From Calothrix sp. PCC 6303 (GTDB lineage: Bacteria > Cyanobacteriota > Cyanobacteriia > Cyanobacteriales > Nostocaceae): 64,000 nucleotides of DNA. The stretch spans positions 372,001-436,000 of the forward strand of contig NC_019751.1 in NCBI RefSeq assembly GCF_000317435.1, read 5' to 3'. This document shows, piece by piece, positions 1 to 10,206 of the stretch. Each line of letters begins with the position of its first letter. Position 1 is the first letter of the stretch. The notes beneath the pieces were generated by a model. It was not told the DNA's origin. It worked only from the letters and a program-made list of their open reading frames with translations, and searched no databases. The position numbers were made by a program, and so were the translations under genes.

Positions 1-1837
1 TTTTTCTTGTAGCACGGTAATTAAGTAGGATTTGATGACCCCGATTATCCAGATTGTGATAGCTACCTGTATTATTTTCTAGGGTTTTAAAGACGGTTTG
101 ATCTAGTTGTAAATAATTATCATTGGTGAATTCTGGTTGAATCCCTTTAACACTCAAGTAATTAACAGCTAATTTCCAAGCCAAAGCATATTGACTTTTA
201 CAAGGTTCAGCTGCATCCACTGCTAAAATTTGCCGACGCAAAATTCCATCTAAATCCAAATCGACATTATTAAAACCCTGTCCATCCGGTGATATTTCTG
301 GAGCCGCTTTTATCCCAGGATTTCCATATCGACAAATCAGAAATAAATTCTGACTATTTTGGATTTGCTTGGCAATACTTTTATACTGATCATTTAAGGG
401 AATTTCCCGATGAATATCAAACCCAATCGCTTGCGGTTGTAATTGCTGTAATTTTTGTAGTAATTTAACGAAAGATTGTTCCGATAAAGAAGCGGCTTTG
501 CGTTCGGCTATGGGTTGGGATTGGACATCTTTGTCGGTGATGGTGACTAATAGCAATCGTTTGTCCATACCTTCATCAGGACGCGATCGCATGATTTGGT
601 CGTAAGCTTGCAGTTCCCATGTTTGCAGAAAACCTACGGTTCGCATCCCCCCAATTATACTGGCAACGGCACAACTAACGGCAACAGCTTGCCAAAATCG
701 CAGGGTAGTTTGGGGTTGTTGGTCTTGGTTTAACTGCTGTTTGAGCCAATTGAGATCGAAAATCCCTTGATAAATCGGATTTTTAATCACTAATTTGCCA
801 CGATGCAAATTTACCAAACCAGAAAGACGCAATTGCAAATGGGGATCGGAATTCTGAGCCGAGATTTTCCCTTGCTGTAAAATCTTTTTATACAATCGCA
901 ACAACGACTGACTCGAACGGGAATTTCGGAGAATGCGATCGCGAATTGTCCGCAAATGTTCGGGTTCGTCCTGGGATTCCCAATTTTCAATTACTCGTTT
1001 TTTGACTAATTCTGGAATCGATTCGGGTGTGATTAATTCTGGTGCTTGGGAAATCAACCAACAGATTTTTTGGGTTAAAAATGGTTGTCCCCCCGTCCAA
1101 TATAGAACTTGTTGAAAAACCCGATCTGGGTCATGGGTATTTCTAGCTAAACCGCGAATCAAGCTAGAACATTCATCAAATTGAAACCCTTTTAATTCAA
1201 TTGCACGACCAATATTAAAAGGAGCAGAATTTTCATCTTGAATTAAATCTGCGGGTGTCGCTACTCCCAACAAGGCAAAAGTTAATCTTTGGTATTCTCG
1301 ATTACTCGCCCTTTTATCATAGCAATGACGAATCAAGCTAAAAAAATCATCCGTCGGGAAACTTAAACCCAAAACGCTATCAATTTCGTCAATAAAGATA
1401 ACTATTTCCCCCTGAATTTGCCTCAGCAATATATCCTCAATAAACTCCCCTAAACGCTGCACCGGAGATAAATCTTCCCGTTCCTGCATCCAAACCCGAC
1501 GGTTGACCTCCAACTCAAACCCACTAATCAATTCCTGAATAATTCCCCCATACCATTGGGATGCGGTGATTTGCTGACTACCAATACCACTAAGTTCGAT
1601 TTCCACACAATTAATATCATGCGATCGCAACTGACCCATGATTCTAATCCGCAAACTAGATTTACCCATTTGTCGGGAATTGAGAACATAGCAATATTCC
1701 CCCGCTAACAATGCTTGATAAAGTTCCCGATCGGCTTCCCTAACAATATAGGTGGATGCATCCGCAGGTAAACTTCCCCCTGCTTGATATTTGGAATGGG
1801 AGTATATTTCATAGTGGGATGAGTCTGCATTAGTCAT
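1..1837 (-). CDS. AAA-like ATPase with C-terminal CHASE2 sensor domain (3' end outside window)
   Basis: The frame is open from the ATG at 1837 to the window edge (612 codons), so the C-terminus is missing. An AAA_35-type ATPase module occupies about residues 15-340: a P-loop-like [10 protein letters not shown] at about 53-62 and a Walker-B-like IFIDEID near 147. A hydrophobic segment near 375-392 leads into a region with the CHASE2 pattern ([11 protein letters not shown], then [10 protein letters not shown]). CHASE2 is normally an extracytoplasmic sensor domain, so this is probably a membrane-anchored signalling ATPase common in filamentous cyanobacteria. It diverges from the RTX genes across a 0.48-kb intergenic region. 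The ligand and output are unknown; the missing C-terminus might carry further transmembrane segments or an effector. Confidence 0.8.
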   Translation of the reverse strand, partial: MTNADSSHYEIYSHSKYQAGGSLPADASTYIVREADRELYQALLAGEYCYVLNSRQMGKSSLRIRIMGQLRSHDINCVEIELSGIGSQQITASQWYGGIIQELISGFELEVNRRVWMQEREDLSPVQRLGEFIEDILLRQIQGEIVIFIDEIDSVLGLSFPTDDFFSLIRHCYDKRASNREYQRLTFALLGVATPADLIQDENSAPFNIGRAIELKGFQFDECSSLIRGLARNTHDPDRVFQQVLYWTGGQPFLTQKICWLISQAPELITPESIPELVKKRVIENWESQDEPEHLRTIRDRILRNSRSSQSLLRLYKKILQQGKISAQNSDPHLQLRLSGLVNLHRGKLVIKNPIYQGIFDLNWLKQQLNQDQQPQTTLRFWQAVAVSCAVASIIGGMRTVGFLQTWELQAYDQIMRSRPDEGMDKRLLLVTITDKDVQSQPIAERKAASLSEQSFVKLLQKLQQLQPQAIGFDIHREIPLNDQYKSIAKQIQNSQNLFLICRYGNPGIKAAPEISPDGQGFNNVDLDLDGILRRQILAVDAAEPCKSQYALAWKLAVNYLSVKGIQPEFTNDNYLQLDQTVFKTLENNTGSYHNLDNRGHQILLNYRATRK

Positions 1838-1927
1838 TATTAACTTGAAACTTGAGTTGGGATTTAGTGGTGGGATGGGCTAACCCCTAATTTCTCACCA
1901 AATTTATGAAACCTAAGTCCAGGGGCG

Positions 1928-1989
1928 GTAGGGGCGGGTTCACAAGATATTTGGGAATAATTGAAGCATATTTGTAAACCCGCCCTTAC
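1928..1989. repeat. imperfect inverted repeat with GGGGCGGGTT arms
   Basis: The left arm (about 1928-1950) and right arm (about 1968-1989) pair as GTAGGGGCGGGTT... against ...AACCCGCCCTTAC, with ATAT at the loop side. Similar GC-rich palindromes in AT-rich spacers are common dispersed elements in filamentous cyanobacteria. Function unknown. The rest of the 1838-2320 spacer shows no convincing gene. Confidence 0.55.
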
Positions 1990-2110
1990 AGTTTTGTGAG
2001 AAATGCGGGTAACGCTGATTCTCTGAAATTTTGTTCTCTGAAATTTTATTCTCTAATTTTTAACCTAAAACCATCAACTTTCACTCAAAAAATCAACAAT
2101 TATACATTTA

Positions 2111-2139
2111 CCTGAATTAACCTGAATTAACCTGAATTC
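2111..2139. repeat. three tandem copies of CCTGAATTAA
   Basis: A 10-bp unit is repeated three times, the last copy ending CA. It lies 180-210 bp upstream of the first RTX gene. It could be a replication-slippage product or a tandem protein-binding site; nothing in the sequence decides. Confidence 0.6.
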
Positions 2140-2320
2140 AATTCCCAAAAATTTAATTAGCAGTTTCCACTACCTGAAAATATACCTGATTTTGACTCAA
2201 CAATTTCATCTATTCATTCGCCACAATACAAATAGTTAAACCAAGGGAGATAAAAAATCCGATCTCAACCGTTTAACCTTTAACTTGCAAATACTAACTA
2301 GACTATTTTTGGAGAAAATA

Positions 2321-3595
2321 ATGGCGAATAAAATTATCGGTACACCTAATGATGATGTACTCAATGGAACCGACAACGCAGACATCATTGAAGCCCTTGC
2401 TGGAAATGATACAATCTACGCCAAAGGAGGCAATGACGAACTTTATGGTGGCGATGGTGAAGATTTTCTCGATGGTGGTGCTGGTAGCGATCGCATGTTT
2501 GGTGGTAATGGAAATGACCTCTATATCGTTGATAATGCATCCGATGTTGTCACTGAAAATGCCGCAGAAGGAATCGATCGCGTTGAATCCACCGTCAGCT
2601 ACACCTTGAGCGCAAACGTCGAAGACTTACACCTGAAAGGGAATGCAGCTATTAACGGTACGGGTAATAATGCTCACAATGCCATAGTGGGTAACGATGC
2701 CAATAATGTCCTGTCTGGTTTAGGTGCGGACGACTATTTATTTGGTGCAGGTGGTAACGACGAACTCAAAGGAGGTGATGGAAACGACCAAATGTTTGGT
2801 GGTTCTGGGGATGATTCCCTCAATGGTGGAGCCGGTGCTGACGATATGTACGGTAACAGTGGTAATGATAAATACATCGTGAACGATGTCAATGATATGG
2901 TGACAGAGTTTCTTGGTGATGGAGTCGATACCGTAATTTCTTCCGTCAGTTACACCCTGGGAGCAAACATCGAAAATCTGACCCTGACTGATAATGCAGA
3001 TGTGAATGGGACGGGTAACACTCAGAACAACTATATATTGGGTAATGCTGGTAAGAACTTCCTCAAGGGTGAAGGCGGAGACGACCAAATCAATGGTAGG
3101 GGTGGTAATGATTCCATTCTTGGTGGTGATGGGAATGACCAGCTTTCCGGAGACACGGGAAACGATATTATACTTGCAGAGAAGGGTAATGATGTTCTCT
3201 ACGGTAATGATGGGGATGATACTCTTTCCGGTGGTGGTGGTAACGACCTACTTTATGGGGGGAATGGGAACGACCTTTTAGCTGGTGGTAGTGATCTTGA
3301 CCCTGCTGGTAATAATACCCTTTGGGGTGGTGCAGGAGCAGATAATTTCCGATTTTACTTTGCTCCCACAGGTGTGGACACCATCAAAGATTTTAATTCG
3401 ACTGAAGGTGACAAAATTCAAATTCACCGTAGTTTTGGTGCGACTTCCCTAGACCAATTTAGCTACAACAGTATTACTGGTGCTGTGCTCTTTGATGCTG
3501 CTCCGAATGACGGTGTAAATCCTGTTCAATTTGCAACATTGGAAAACAAGCCTAGCAATTTCTCAATTACCAATGACGTGGTTATTCTTCCCTAA
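2321..3595 (+). CDS. RTX (hemolysin-type calcium-binding repeat) secreted protein, first copy
   Basis: About 424 residues. The start is set at ATG 2321 because GGAG sits 6 bases upstream; an upstream in-frame start at 2285 lacks this. The protein begins MANKIIGTPNDD and is built of glycine/aspartate nonapeptides (GGxGxDxLY type) in blocks around residues 15-60, 135-190 and 240-330. These are separated by two copies of a spacer with the pattern YIVDN...DxVxSxVSYTL. A C-terminal region (about 340-424, with IKDFN, EGDKIQI and QFSY) is shared with the next gene and is typical of type I secreted RTX proteins, whose signal is C-terminal. No N-terminal signal peptide is visible. Expected to bind Ca2+ outside the cell and to be exported by the operon downstream. 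Ligand or activity unknown. Confidence 0.88.
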   Translation: MANKIIGTPNDDVLNGTDNADIIEALAGNDTIYAKGGNDELYGGDGEDFLDGGAGSDRMFGGNGNDLYIVDNASDVVTENAAEGIDRVESTVSYTLSANVEDLHLKGNAAINGTGNNAHNAIVGNDANNVLSGLGADDYLFGAGGNDELKGGDGNDQMFGGSGDDSLNGGAGADDMYGNSGNDKYIVNDVNDMVTEFLGDGVDTVISSVSYTLGANIENLTLTDNADVNGTGNTQNNYILGNAGKNFLKGEGGDDQINGRGGNDSILGGDGNDQLSGDTGNDIILAEKGNDVLYGNDGDDTLSGGGGNDLLYGGNGNDLLAGGSDLDPAGNNTLWGGAGADNFRFYFAPTGVDTIKDFNSTEGDKIQIHRSFGATSLDQFSYNSITGAVLFDAAPNDGVNPVQFATLENKPSNFSITNDVVILP

Positions 3596-3695
3596 AGACT
3601 AAAGAAGATATTATTCGCAACGGCTTTTTACTTAGTACAGCATGACGTAAACGATTAAGACCAACAATTCAACAACTCACAAGGAGTAACAAATA

Positions 3696-4649
3696 ATGGC
3701 AAGACGTAATGGAAACAGTAAAAGAAATTACCTCGACACCCGTAGTTTAGGCTCGAGTGATGACCAACTTTATGGTTATGGTGGCAATGACGACATGCTC
3801 GCTGGAGAAGGTACTGATTACCTTGAAGGTGGTGATGGAGATGACACCATGTATGGTGATGGTGGCGATGATGAAATGTATGGAGGAAAAGGTCAGGATA
3901 CCATGGATGGCGGTACAGGAAATGATCATCTGAATGGCGGGGATGATAAAGACACAATTTATGGTGAAGGCGGAAATGACTACATCGATGGTGGTTATGG
4001 AGATGACACTGTAGAGAGTGGTGCTGGAGACGATACAATACTTGGCTCCTATGGGAATGATACCCTCGATGGCTCCTATGGGAATGATACCCTATATGGT
4101 GAACCTGGTAACGATACGCTGTATGGTTTCTTGGGTGATGACACTCTCGATGGTGGGGATGGTGAAGATAAATTGTACGGCGATTGGGGTAACGACAACC
4201 TCTTTGGTGGTAACGGTAACGACCAACTCTACGGTGAAGCTGAGAATGATACCCTAGATGGTAGTTATGGTAACGATACCCTTAGCGGTGGCGACGGTAA
4301 TGATGTTTTGCTTGGTTCTTTTAATGATGATACTCTTGTCGGTGATGGTGGTGACGATAAGTTATATGGTGAACCAGGTCGAGATACGATGACTGGTGGT
4401 GCTGGTGCAGACACATTTGGTTTTTATGCACCACCTTCAAATTATGAGGGTATTGACGTTATCAAAGATTTTAATAAAGCGGAAGGTGACAAAATCGAAA
4501 TAGTCAAGGCTTCATTTGGTGCAGATTCTAATTATCAATTTAGTTATCAGCAATCAACAGGAGCATTGTATTTTGGTGCAACCCAGTTTGCAACTATTGA
4601 AAATCGACCAACAGACTTCTCAATTATGCAGGATATTGTTTTAGTCTAA
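3696..4649 (+). CDS. RTX (hemolysin-type calcium-binding repeat) secreted protein, second copy
   Basis: 317 residues; AAGGAG at 3681-3686 supports ATG 3696. A short basic N-terminus (MARRNGNSKR) precedes an almost uninterrupted run of RTX nonapeptides from about residue 22 to 235, then a C-terminal module (GADTFGFY, IKDFN, EGDKIEI, QFATIEN) homologous to the end of the previous gene. It lacks the YIVDN spacer domains of its neighbour, so it is essentially one long beta-roll. The 100-bp gap suggests co-transcription with the first RTX gene. A stem-loop with a T-run follows it. Presumed cargo of the downstream secretion system. Confidence 0.87.
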   Translation: MARRNGNSKRNYLDTRSLGSSDDQLYGYGGNDDMLAGEGTDYLEGGDGDDTMYGDGGDDEMYGGKGQDTMDGGTGNDHLNGGDDKDTIYGEGGNDYIDGGYGDDTVESGAGDDTILGSYGNDTLDGSYGNDTLYGEPGNDTLYGFLGDDTLDGGDGEDKLYGDWGNDNLFGGNGNDQLYGEAENDTLDGSYGNDTLSGGDGNDVLLGSFNDDTLVGDGGDDKLYGEPGRDTMTGGAGADTFGFYAPPSNYEGIDVIKDFNKAEGDKIEIVKASFGADSNYQFSYQQSTGALYFGATQFATIENRPTDFSIMQDIVLV

Positions 4650-4696
4650 GGTCGGGTTTCGATATTTTCGATATTGTTGAAGACTTGCAGAAATTG

Positions 4697-4732
4697 GGCA
4701 GAAGGGAATTATTTATTTACTTCTGCCTTTTT
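4697..4732 (+). terminator. rho-independent terminator after RTX genes
   Basis: Perfect 8-bp stem GGCAGAAG (4697-4704) with CTTCTGCC (4720-4727), 15-nt loop, followed by TTTTT. It separates the two RTX cargo genes from the PpiC/ABC/HlyD genes, which would allow uncoupled expression. The stem is also a heptad-repeat motif of this replicon. Confidence 0.6.
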
Positions 4733-4776
4733 CTCCCAACTCTGGGATAAATCTGAGATAAATTTACAAAATAATT

Positions 4777-5565
4777 ATGATAAATGTTTTAGAAACCAAT
4801 GAGCAGATATTAAATTCCATAGAATTAACTTCCCTATTAACTGGTTATAATTTGTTACCACAATTAATCCGAGAGTTGGTAATCGATCGAGCTATTTATC
4901 AATGGCAAAGTTCTACCCATGTGTCTCTAAGTTTCACGGATGAGGAAATTAATAATACTCAAGCCATATTTTATCAGCAGCACCAAGTAATTGATTCGGA
5001 ACAAGAGAAAATCTGGTTAGAATCTTATGGAATTAACAAGCAGCAATTAATGAGTCTGTTGACTCGGCAACTCAAAATTGAAAAGTTTCAGCAAGCAACT
5101 TGGGGACATAAAATTGAGGCTTATTTTTTGCAGCGTAAAAAGTATTTAGACCGAGTTGTTTATTCGATGGTTCGTACTCGGGATTTAGGGATTTCCCAAG
5201 AATTATATTTTCGGATTCAAGCTGATGAACATAGCTTTGGTGAACTAGCAAAAAACTATTCGACTGGTGCGGAAGCTAATACTAACGGGATTGTTGGTCC
5301 AGTTGAGATGGGAACATTACACCCTGGTTTAGCGAGACAACTACAAATCAGTCAACCGGGACAATTATGGCAACCCGTTTCCTTTGGAGAATATTTTGTA
5401 ATTATTCGCTTAGAAAAATTGCTACCTGTGGAATTAGATGAGTTGATGCGTCAACGATTGATGAGGGAATTATTTGAAGTTTGGTTAAGGGAAGAAATTC
5501 AAAATTTATCTCATTGGCAAAAATCTGAATTGATTAAAAACTTGAGAATTAGGGAGTCTGGATAA
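4777..5565 (+). CDS. parvulin-like peptidyl-prolyl isomerase (PpiC/SurA-like foldase)
   Basis: 262 residues. The C-terminal half (about 120-225) has the parvulin pattern: FGELAKNYSTG, GPVEMGTLHPGLA, then QPGQLWQPVSFGEYFVIIRLE. The N-terminal helical part resembles SurA-type domains. No signal peptide is visible, so it may act in the cytoplasm on substrates before export or be escorted otherwise. Its TAA stop overlaps the ATG of the ABC transporter (TAATG), a tight operon link. Such PpiC genes commonly accompany cyanobacterial HlyB/HlyD loci. The likely role is folding or holding of the RTX cargo. The family call is good; the substrate is inference. Confidence 0.8.
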   Translation: MINVLETNEQILNSIELTSLLTGYNLLPQLIRELVIDRAIYQWQSSTHVSLSFTDEEINNTQAIFYQQHQVIDSEQEKIWLESYGINKQQLMSLLTRQLKIEKFQQATWGHKIEAYFLQRKKYLDRVVYSMVRTRDLGISQELYFRIQADEHSFGELAKNYSTGAEANTNGIVGPVEMGTLHPGLARQLQISQPGQLWQPVSFGEYFVIIRLEKLLPVELDELMRQRLMRELFEVWLREEIQNLSHWQKSELIKNLRIRESG

Positions 5566-8500
5566 TGAGTTTTAATTTAGTCACAACAAATATTACATCT
5601 GGACAAGTTTCATCAGTAAAAATTAATATCACAGAATTGCTCGGGGGGATATTTCCGTTTAAATGCTTGCCAGTTCATGTATTGAAACGACTAGAGAAAA
5701 AGACAAAAATTTGGCGCTATCGGATGGGACAAATGATTGTTACCAAAGAAGTAATGCCCCTGCATATTAGTATTATTTATCAAGGGCAAGTTCGCCTAAT
5801 TGGCTATAATAAATTTACAGAAAAACCCATAACTTTAACATTATTGCAACCAGGAGAAGTTATTGGTTGGATTTCCCATTTACGGGGAGAAGCTTGTGAA
5901 ACTGCGATCGCATCCACGGAAGTAGTATGTTTGAATTTACCGATTGCCGATTTTCTTGATTTACTCACGCGAGAGTCGGATTTTGCCCAGTTATTACGGG
6001 TTACACCAGCTTTGAGTGAGGTTTATGATTTATTAACCCAGGAATTTGCCGATCGAGCGATCGCCACTCTTGATGAAGCAAATAATCTGGCTAAATTAGC
6101 TTTAGATGCAGTTGCTAAAGCTGTTATTTATTATCCTTCCCAAACGGTTTCTCGTTCCCAATTAGATAACCAATTAGATTCTAATTTTCTCTGGTTGGTC
6201 AGTAGTAGTACGGAGAATGAATTACCTGTGGGTATGCGTTTAGATGGGGATATTCTCAAAGAGAAACAAAAGCATAATCAAAAACAAAAGTTATATTTAA
6301 CACCCAATTTGCGTTTGTTGGGTGTACCAAAATATTTATTACCAGAGTATTTATTACCAGAAGATTCCCAACCAAACTTAAAAGCACAATCAGAAACAGT
6401 AATCACATCAGATTTACTCGATATTCCCGATGCACCCGATATTTCCGATCTTGCAATAAATCAACCCCAAAAGCAAAAATTTCCCTGTGTTAAGGCTAAA
6501 GGTGAATCAGAGAGTGTAATGGCTTGTTTGCAAATGTTGAGCCATTATTACCATTTACCTTTTCGCAAAGATATGTTGCGACAAATTATCAGTAAACAAA
6601 TTCAACAAACGGGAAAAATCTCATTACAATTTTGCGGTGCAGTCGCGGAATTAATGGGTTTAACAACTCAAATCGTCAAAATACCAGTCAATTCTATTCA
6701 CAAATTAACGCCACCCGTCATGGTGGCATGGCAAGACACCTTTGCAATTATTCATAAATATAATCAAAAAGAATTATTTATCGCTGTCCCCGAACTCGGT
6801 TTAATTCGTCGTCAACTCAAGGACTTTGGAAAAAGCTGGGGTGAGGAAGGTGAAATTTTGTTATTTCAACCTAGCAAACATACCCCCACAACCCGATTTA
6901 GTCTACGGTGGTTTGTACCCGAATTGCGACGCTACCGCAAAGTCCTAATCGAGGTATTAATTGCTTCAATGGTCGTGCAGATTTTTGGTTTAGTTAACCC
7001 TTTGGCTACCCAGGTAATTATTGATAAGGTCATCGTTAATAATAGTCCCGATAGTTTAGAAGTTTTTGGTCTGTTCCTAATTGTCGTAGCCATCGCCGAA
7101 GCGATTTTAACAGCAATTCGTACCCAGTTATTCGTCGATACTAGCAATCGGATCGATTTATCTTTAGGTTCTGAAGTTATCAACCATTTGCTGCGTTTAC
7201 CATTGTCCTATTTTGAACGTCGTCCCGTCGGGGAACTCGCAACTAGGGTGGGGGAACTCGAAAATATTCGTAAATTCCTCACGGGTACAGCTCTAACCGT
7301 GGTCATGGATGCGGTCTTTTCAATTCTGTATATTTTAGTGATGCTAGTGTATAGTTGGATACTAACAATAGTTGCATTAGCAACCGTACCCCTGTTCGCG
7401 CTGATTAACTTATTAGTGTCACCAATTATACGCCGACAACTGCAAACAAAAGCCGAACGCAATGCCGAAACCCACTCGTACCTAGTCGAATTGATGGGGG
7501 GAATGCAAACAATCAAAGCCCAAAACTTAGAAACGCGATCGCGTTATGTTTGGCAAGAATATTATGCTCGTTATATCAGTGCTGGCTTTCAAACGATTTC
7601 GACCCAAACGACCGCGAGTTCGGTAAGTGGATTTTTTAATAAGCTCTCCAATTTACTGGTTTTGTGGGTAGGAGCCTATCTGGTTTTAAACCAACAGCTA
7701 ACCCTCGGTCAATTAATCGCTTTTCGGATTTTAGCTAGTTATGTTACCAATCCCCTGCTGCGGTTAGTGCAGATTTGGCAGAGTTTCCAAGAAACCGCCC
7801 TATCTCTGCAACGTTTGGGTGATATTCTTGACACTCCCCAGGAAACGGAATTTGCTTCCCACAATATTCTCATGCCGAGTATCAAAGGTAATATTAAATA
7901 CCATCAAATTTCCTTTGGCTTCCGCGAAAACGGAGCATTACAACTTGCCAATATTAATCTGGAAATTCCTGCAGGTGCGTTTGTGGGGATTGTTGGTCAA
8001 AGTGGTTCCGGTAAAAGCACTCTGTTAAAATTACTACCTCGTCTTTACGAACCAAAATCCGGTACCATCTCCATTGATGGTTACGATATCAACAAAGTCG
8101 AACTTTATTCCCTACGTCGGCAAATTGGGGTAGTGCTCCAAGATACCTTACTCTTTGATGGAACAGTACGGGAAAACATTGCGATCGCATTTCCAGATGC
8201 AGGGGACGAGGAAATCATTGCCGCAGCAAAAGTTGCCTATGCCCACGATTTTATTATGAATTTGCCCAATGGCTACAACACCCAAGTTGGAGAACGGGGG
8301 AGCGGACTATCGGGAGGACAACGACAACGAATTGCGATCGCGCGTACAGTTTTACAAAATCCCCAATTACTCATTCTCGATGAGGCAACGAGTGCCCTAG
8401 ACTACAATGCTGAAGCCCAAGTCTGCCGCAATCTTGCCCAGGTATTCCGTGGAAAAACAGTATTTTTTATTACTCATCGTCTGACGACGATTAATAAAGC

Positions 8501-8618
8501 CGACAAAATTTTAATGATGGATTCCGGCTCAATTGTAGAACAGGGAACCCATCCAGAATTAATGGCGAAAAAGGGTTATTATTATTGCCTTTATCAACAA
8601 CAAGATGGACAAATCTGA
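5565..8618 (+). CDS. type I secretion ABC transporter with N-terminal cNMP-binding-like and degenerate C39 domains
   Basis: 1017 residues in four parts. A cyclic-nucleotide-binding-like fold lies at about 35-145 (GQVRLIGYN, LLQPGEVIGW). A C39-peptidase-like domain at about 305-435 has lost the catalytic residues: the usual D-C-G is SVM in KGESESVMACLQ, and the His and Asp segments read WQDTFAIIHK and AVPELG. A six-helix ABC membrane domain spans about 450-720. An ATPase follows with Walker A VGQSGSGKSTLL (about 808), signature LSGGQRQRIAIAR (about 914), Walker B LLILDEATSALD (about 935) and H-loop ITHRL. A dead C39-like domain is typical of HlyB-type RTX exporters, which do not cleave leaders. 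The cNMP-like domain is an additional regulatory or docking module. It overlaps the PpiC gene by one base; HlyD follows 11 bp later. Confidence 0.92.
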   Translation: MSFNLVTTNITSGQVSSVKINITELLGGIFPFKCLPVHVLKRLEKKTKIWRYRMGQMIVTKEVMPLHISIIYQGQVRLIGYNKFTEKPITLTLLQPGEVIGWISHLRGEACETAIASTEVVCLNLPIADFLDLLTRESDFAQLLRVTPALSEVYDLLTQEFADRAIATLDEANNLAKLALDAVAKAVIYYPSQTVSRSQLDNQLDSNFLWLVSSSTENELPVGMRLDGDILKEKQKHNQKQKLYLTPNLRLLGVPKYLLPEYLLPEDSQPNLKAQSETVITSDLLDIPDAPDISDLAINQPQKQKFPCVKAKGESESVMACLQMLSHYYHLPFRKDMLRQIISKQIQQTGKISLQFCGAVAELMGLTTQIVKIPVNSIHKLTPPVMVAWQDTFAIIHKYNQKELFIAVPELGLIRRQLKDFGKSWGEEGEILLFQPSKHTPTTRFSLRWFVPELRRYRKVLIEVLIASMVVQIFGLVNPLATQVIIDKVIVNNSPDSLEVFGLFLIVVAIAEAILTAIRTQLFVDTSNRIDLSLGSEVINHLLRLPLSYFERRPVGELATRVGELENIRKFLTGTALTVVMDAVFSILYILVMLVYSWILTIVALATVPLFALINLLVSPIIRRQLQTKAERNAETHSYLVELMGGMQTIKAQNLETRSRYVWQEYYARYISAGFQTISTQTTASSVSGFFNKLSNLLVLWVGAYLVLNQQLTLGQLIAFRILASYVTNPLLRLVQIWQSFQETALSLQRLGDILDTPQETEFASHNILMPSIKGNIKYHQISFGFRENGALQLANINLEIPAGAFVGIVGQSGSGKSTLLKLLPRLYEPKSGTISIDGYDINKVELYSLRRQIGVVLQDTLLFDGTVRENIAIAFPDAGDEEIIAAAKVAYAHDFIMNLPNGYNTQVGERGSGLSGGQRQRIAIARTVLQNPQLLILDEATSALDYNAEAQVCRNLAQVFRGKTVFFITHRLTTINKADKILMMDSGSIVEQGTHPELMAKKGYYYCLYQQQDGQI

Positions 8619-8629
8619 GGTAAAAAATT

Positions 8630-10159
8630 ATGACGATGCAAACTCAATTTGACAGACCAATTTTATTCCAACAAACGACTTTATGGTCGCGAGCAATTGC
8701 TTGGGGAATTATGGGAATTAGTGCTTTTGTAATAGTTTGGGCTAGCATATCTCAAATTGATGAAGCGGTTCCCGTTACAGGTAAATTAGAACCAGAAGGA
8801 AAAGTTGTTGATGTGCAAGTTCCTGTGAGTGGAGTTGTACAGCAAATTCATGTTAAGGAAGGAGAATCTGTAAAAAAGGGACAAATTTTAATTAGTTTGG
8901 AAGCAGCGACGACAAAGGCAGAAATTCACAGTCTGCAAGAAAATCGTTTAGCATTAGTTCAAGAAAATGAATTTTACCGTCGTCAATTAGGAGGCAATAA
9001 TAGGGGAGAAGAAAATAAAGGAGAAGATAACATAACAGGAAATAATCAAACCAGAAATAATCTAAAAATACCTCCAGAAATAACAATACTAACTCAAAAC
9101 CGAGCACAATTTCTGAGCGAAAATAATCTTTACCGTACCCAATTACAAGGCACTAAAAACAGCACCAAACTTACGCCAGATCAGATTTTGCGTTTGGGAT
9201 CGCGTCAGGCTGATTTTAATTCCCAATTACTCGCAGTCCAGTTGGAAACAGCAAAAATTAAACGGGAATTGTTACAAAATGAAGCCCAATTAGCCAGTGC
9301 AAAATCAGCATTGAAAATTAGTCAGCAAATTTTTACTAATTTACAAAGCCTGTCGAAAGAAGGAGCATACTCACGCTTACAAACCCTCAAGCAAGAACAG
9401 GATACGCGAAGTCAAGCCGCAGATGTAGTTAGATACACCCAAGAAAGACACCGCTTACAAATAGCGATCGCTCAAAAACAGGAACAAATTAATAAAATTA
9501 CTGCCCAATACCAGGAAGATATTCTCTCGCGAATTACAGGTAATCAAAAAAGCATTGCCGAAATAGACAGCCAATTAATGAAGACAATTGTGGAAAATCA
9601 AAAGAAAATACACGAAATCGATAGCCAATTAAGTCAAGCTCAAACCAAACTCAAATATCAAAGTATTACTGCTCCCCATGATGGAACCATCTTTGACCTC
9701 AAACCCAATACCCCCGGTTTTGTCGCTAACCCCAACGAACCAATTTTAAAAATAGTTCCCAATAGTCATTTATTTGCTAAAATTTTTATTACTAACAAAG
9801 ATATTGGCTTTGTCAAAGAAAACTATCAGCAATCTGGGTGTAAGTTCGAGTTAGATAAATGTCCCCAAGTCGATATTCGCGTCGATTCCTATCCCTTTCA
9901 AGAATATGGTGATATCAAAGGAGAATTAATTTCAATCGGCTCTGATGCTTTACCTCCAGACCAAATCAATCCTTATTGGCGTTTTCCCGCAAAAGTACGC
10001 TTAAACCAACAAGCGATCGCTTTATCGGGTAATACTAAATTACCTTTGCAATCTGGCATGTCGATTAATGCTAATATTAAATTGCGAAAACGTACAATTA
10101 TTAGTATTTTCACTGATTTCTTTACGACAAAAGCCGAAAGCTTCAAGTTTTTAAGGTAA
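8630..10159 (+). CDS. HlyD-family membrane fusion protein (type I secretion adaptor)
   Basis: 509 residues. One N-terminal membrane helix (about 20-42), then a lipoyl/barrel entry segment (VPVTGKLEPEGKVVDV, GVVQQIHVKEGESVKKGQIL at about 48-90), a long coiled-coil region (about 95-345) and the second half-lipoyl segment (ITAPHDGTIFDLKPNTPGFV) followed by the beta-barrel domain. GAGG nine bases before ATG 8630 supports the start; a second ATG lies two codons in. A Gln/Asn/Glu-rich low-complexity insert in the hairpin (about residues 122-146) is unusual. Bridges the upstream ABC exporter to an outer-membrane TolC-like channel not encoded here. A convergent gene ends 47 bp downstream. Confidence 0.92.
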   Translation: MTMQTQFDRPILFQQTTLWSRAIAWGIMGISAFVIVWASISQIDEAVPVTGKLEPEGKVVDVQVPVSGVVQQIHVKEGESVKKGQILISLEAATTKAEIHSLQENRLALVQENEFYRRQLGGNNRGEENKGEDNITGNNQTRNNLKIPPEITILTQNRAQFLSENNLYRTQLQGTKNSTKLTPDQILRLGSRQADFNSQLLAVQLETAKIKRELLQNEAQLASAKSALKISQQIFTNLQSLSKEGAYSRLQTLKQEQDTRSQAADVVRYTQERHRLQIAIAQKQEQINKITAQYQEDILSRITGNQKSIAEIDSQLMKTIVENQKKIHEIDSQLSQAQTKLKYQSITAPHDGTIFDLKPNTPGFVANPNEPILKIVPNSHLFAKIFITNKDIGFVKENYQQSGCKFELDKCPQVDIRVDSYPFQEYGDIKGELISIGSDALPPDQINPYWRFPAKVRLNQQAIALSGNTKLPLQSGMSINANIKLRKRTIISIFTDFFTTKAESFKFLR

Positions 10160-10206
10160 CTTTTAATTCTCCCTTTTCTATGTTGCCTATTTCCTTCTAC
10201 TTGTTT

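Noticed and set aside
2738-3088. Antisense and shifted open frames inside the RTX genes (also 2349-2609, 3006-3281, 3655-4038)
   Set aside because: They arise from the repetitive Gly/Asp codon pattern; translations have no protein-like features and the sense frames are clearly RTX proteins.
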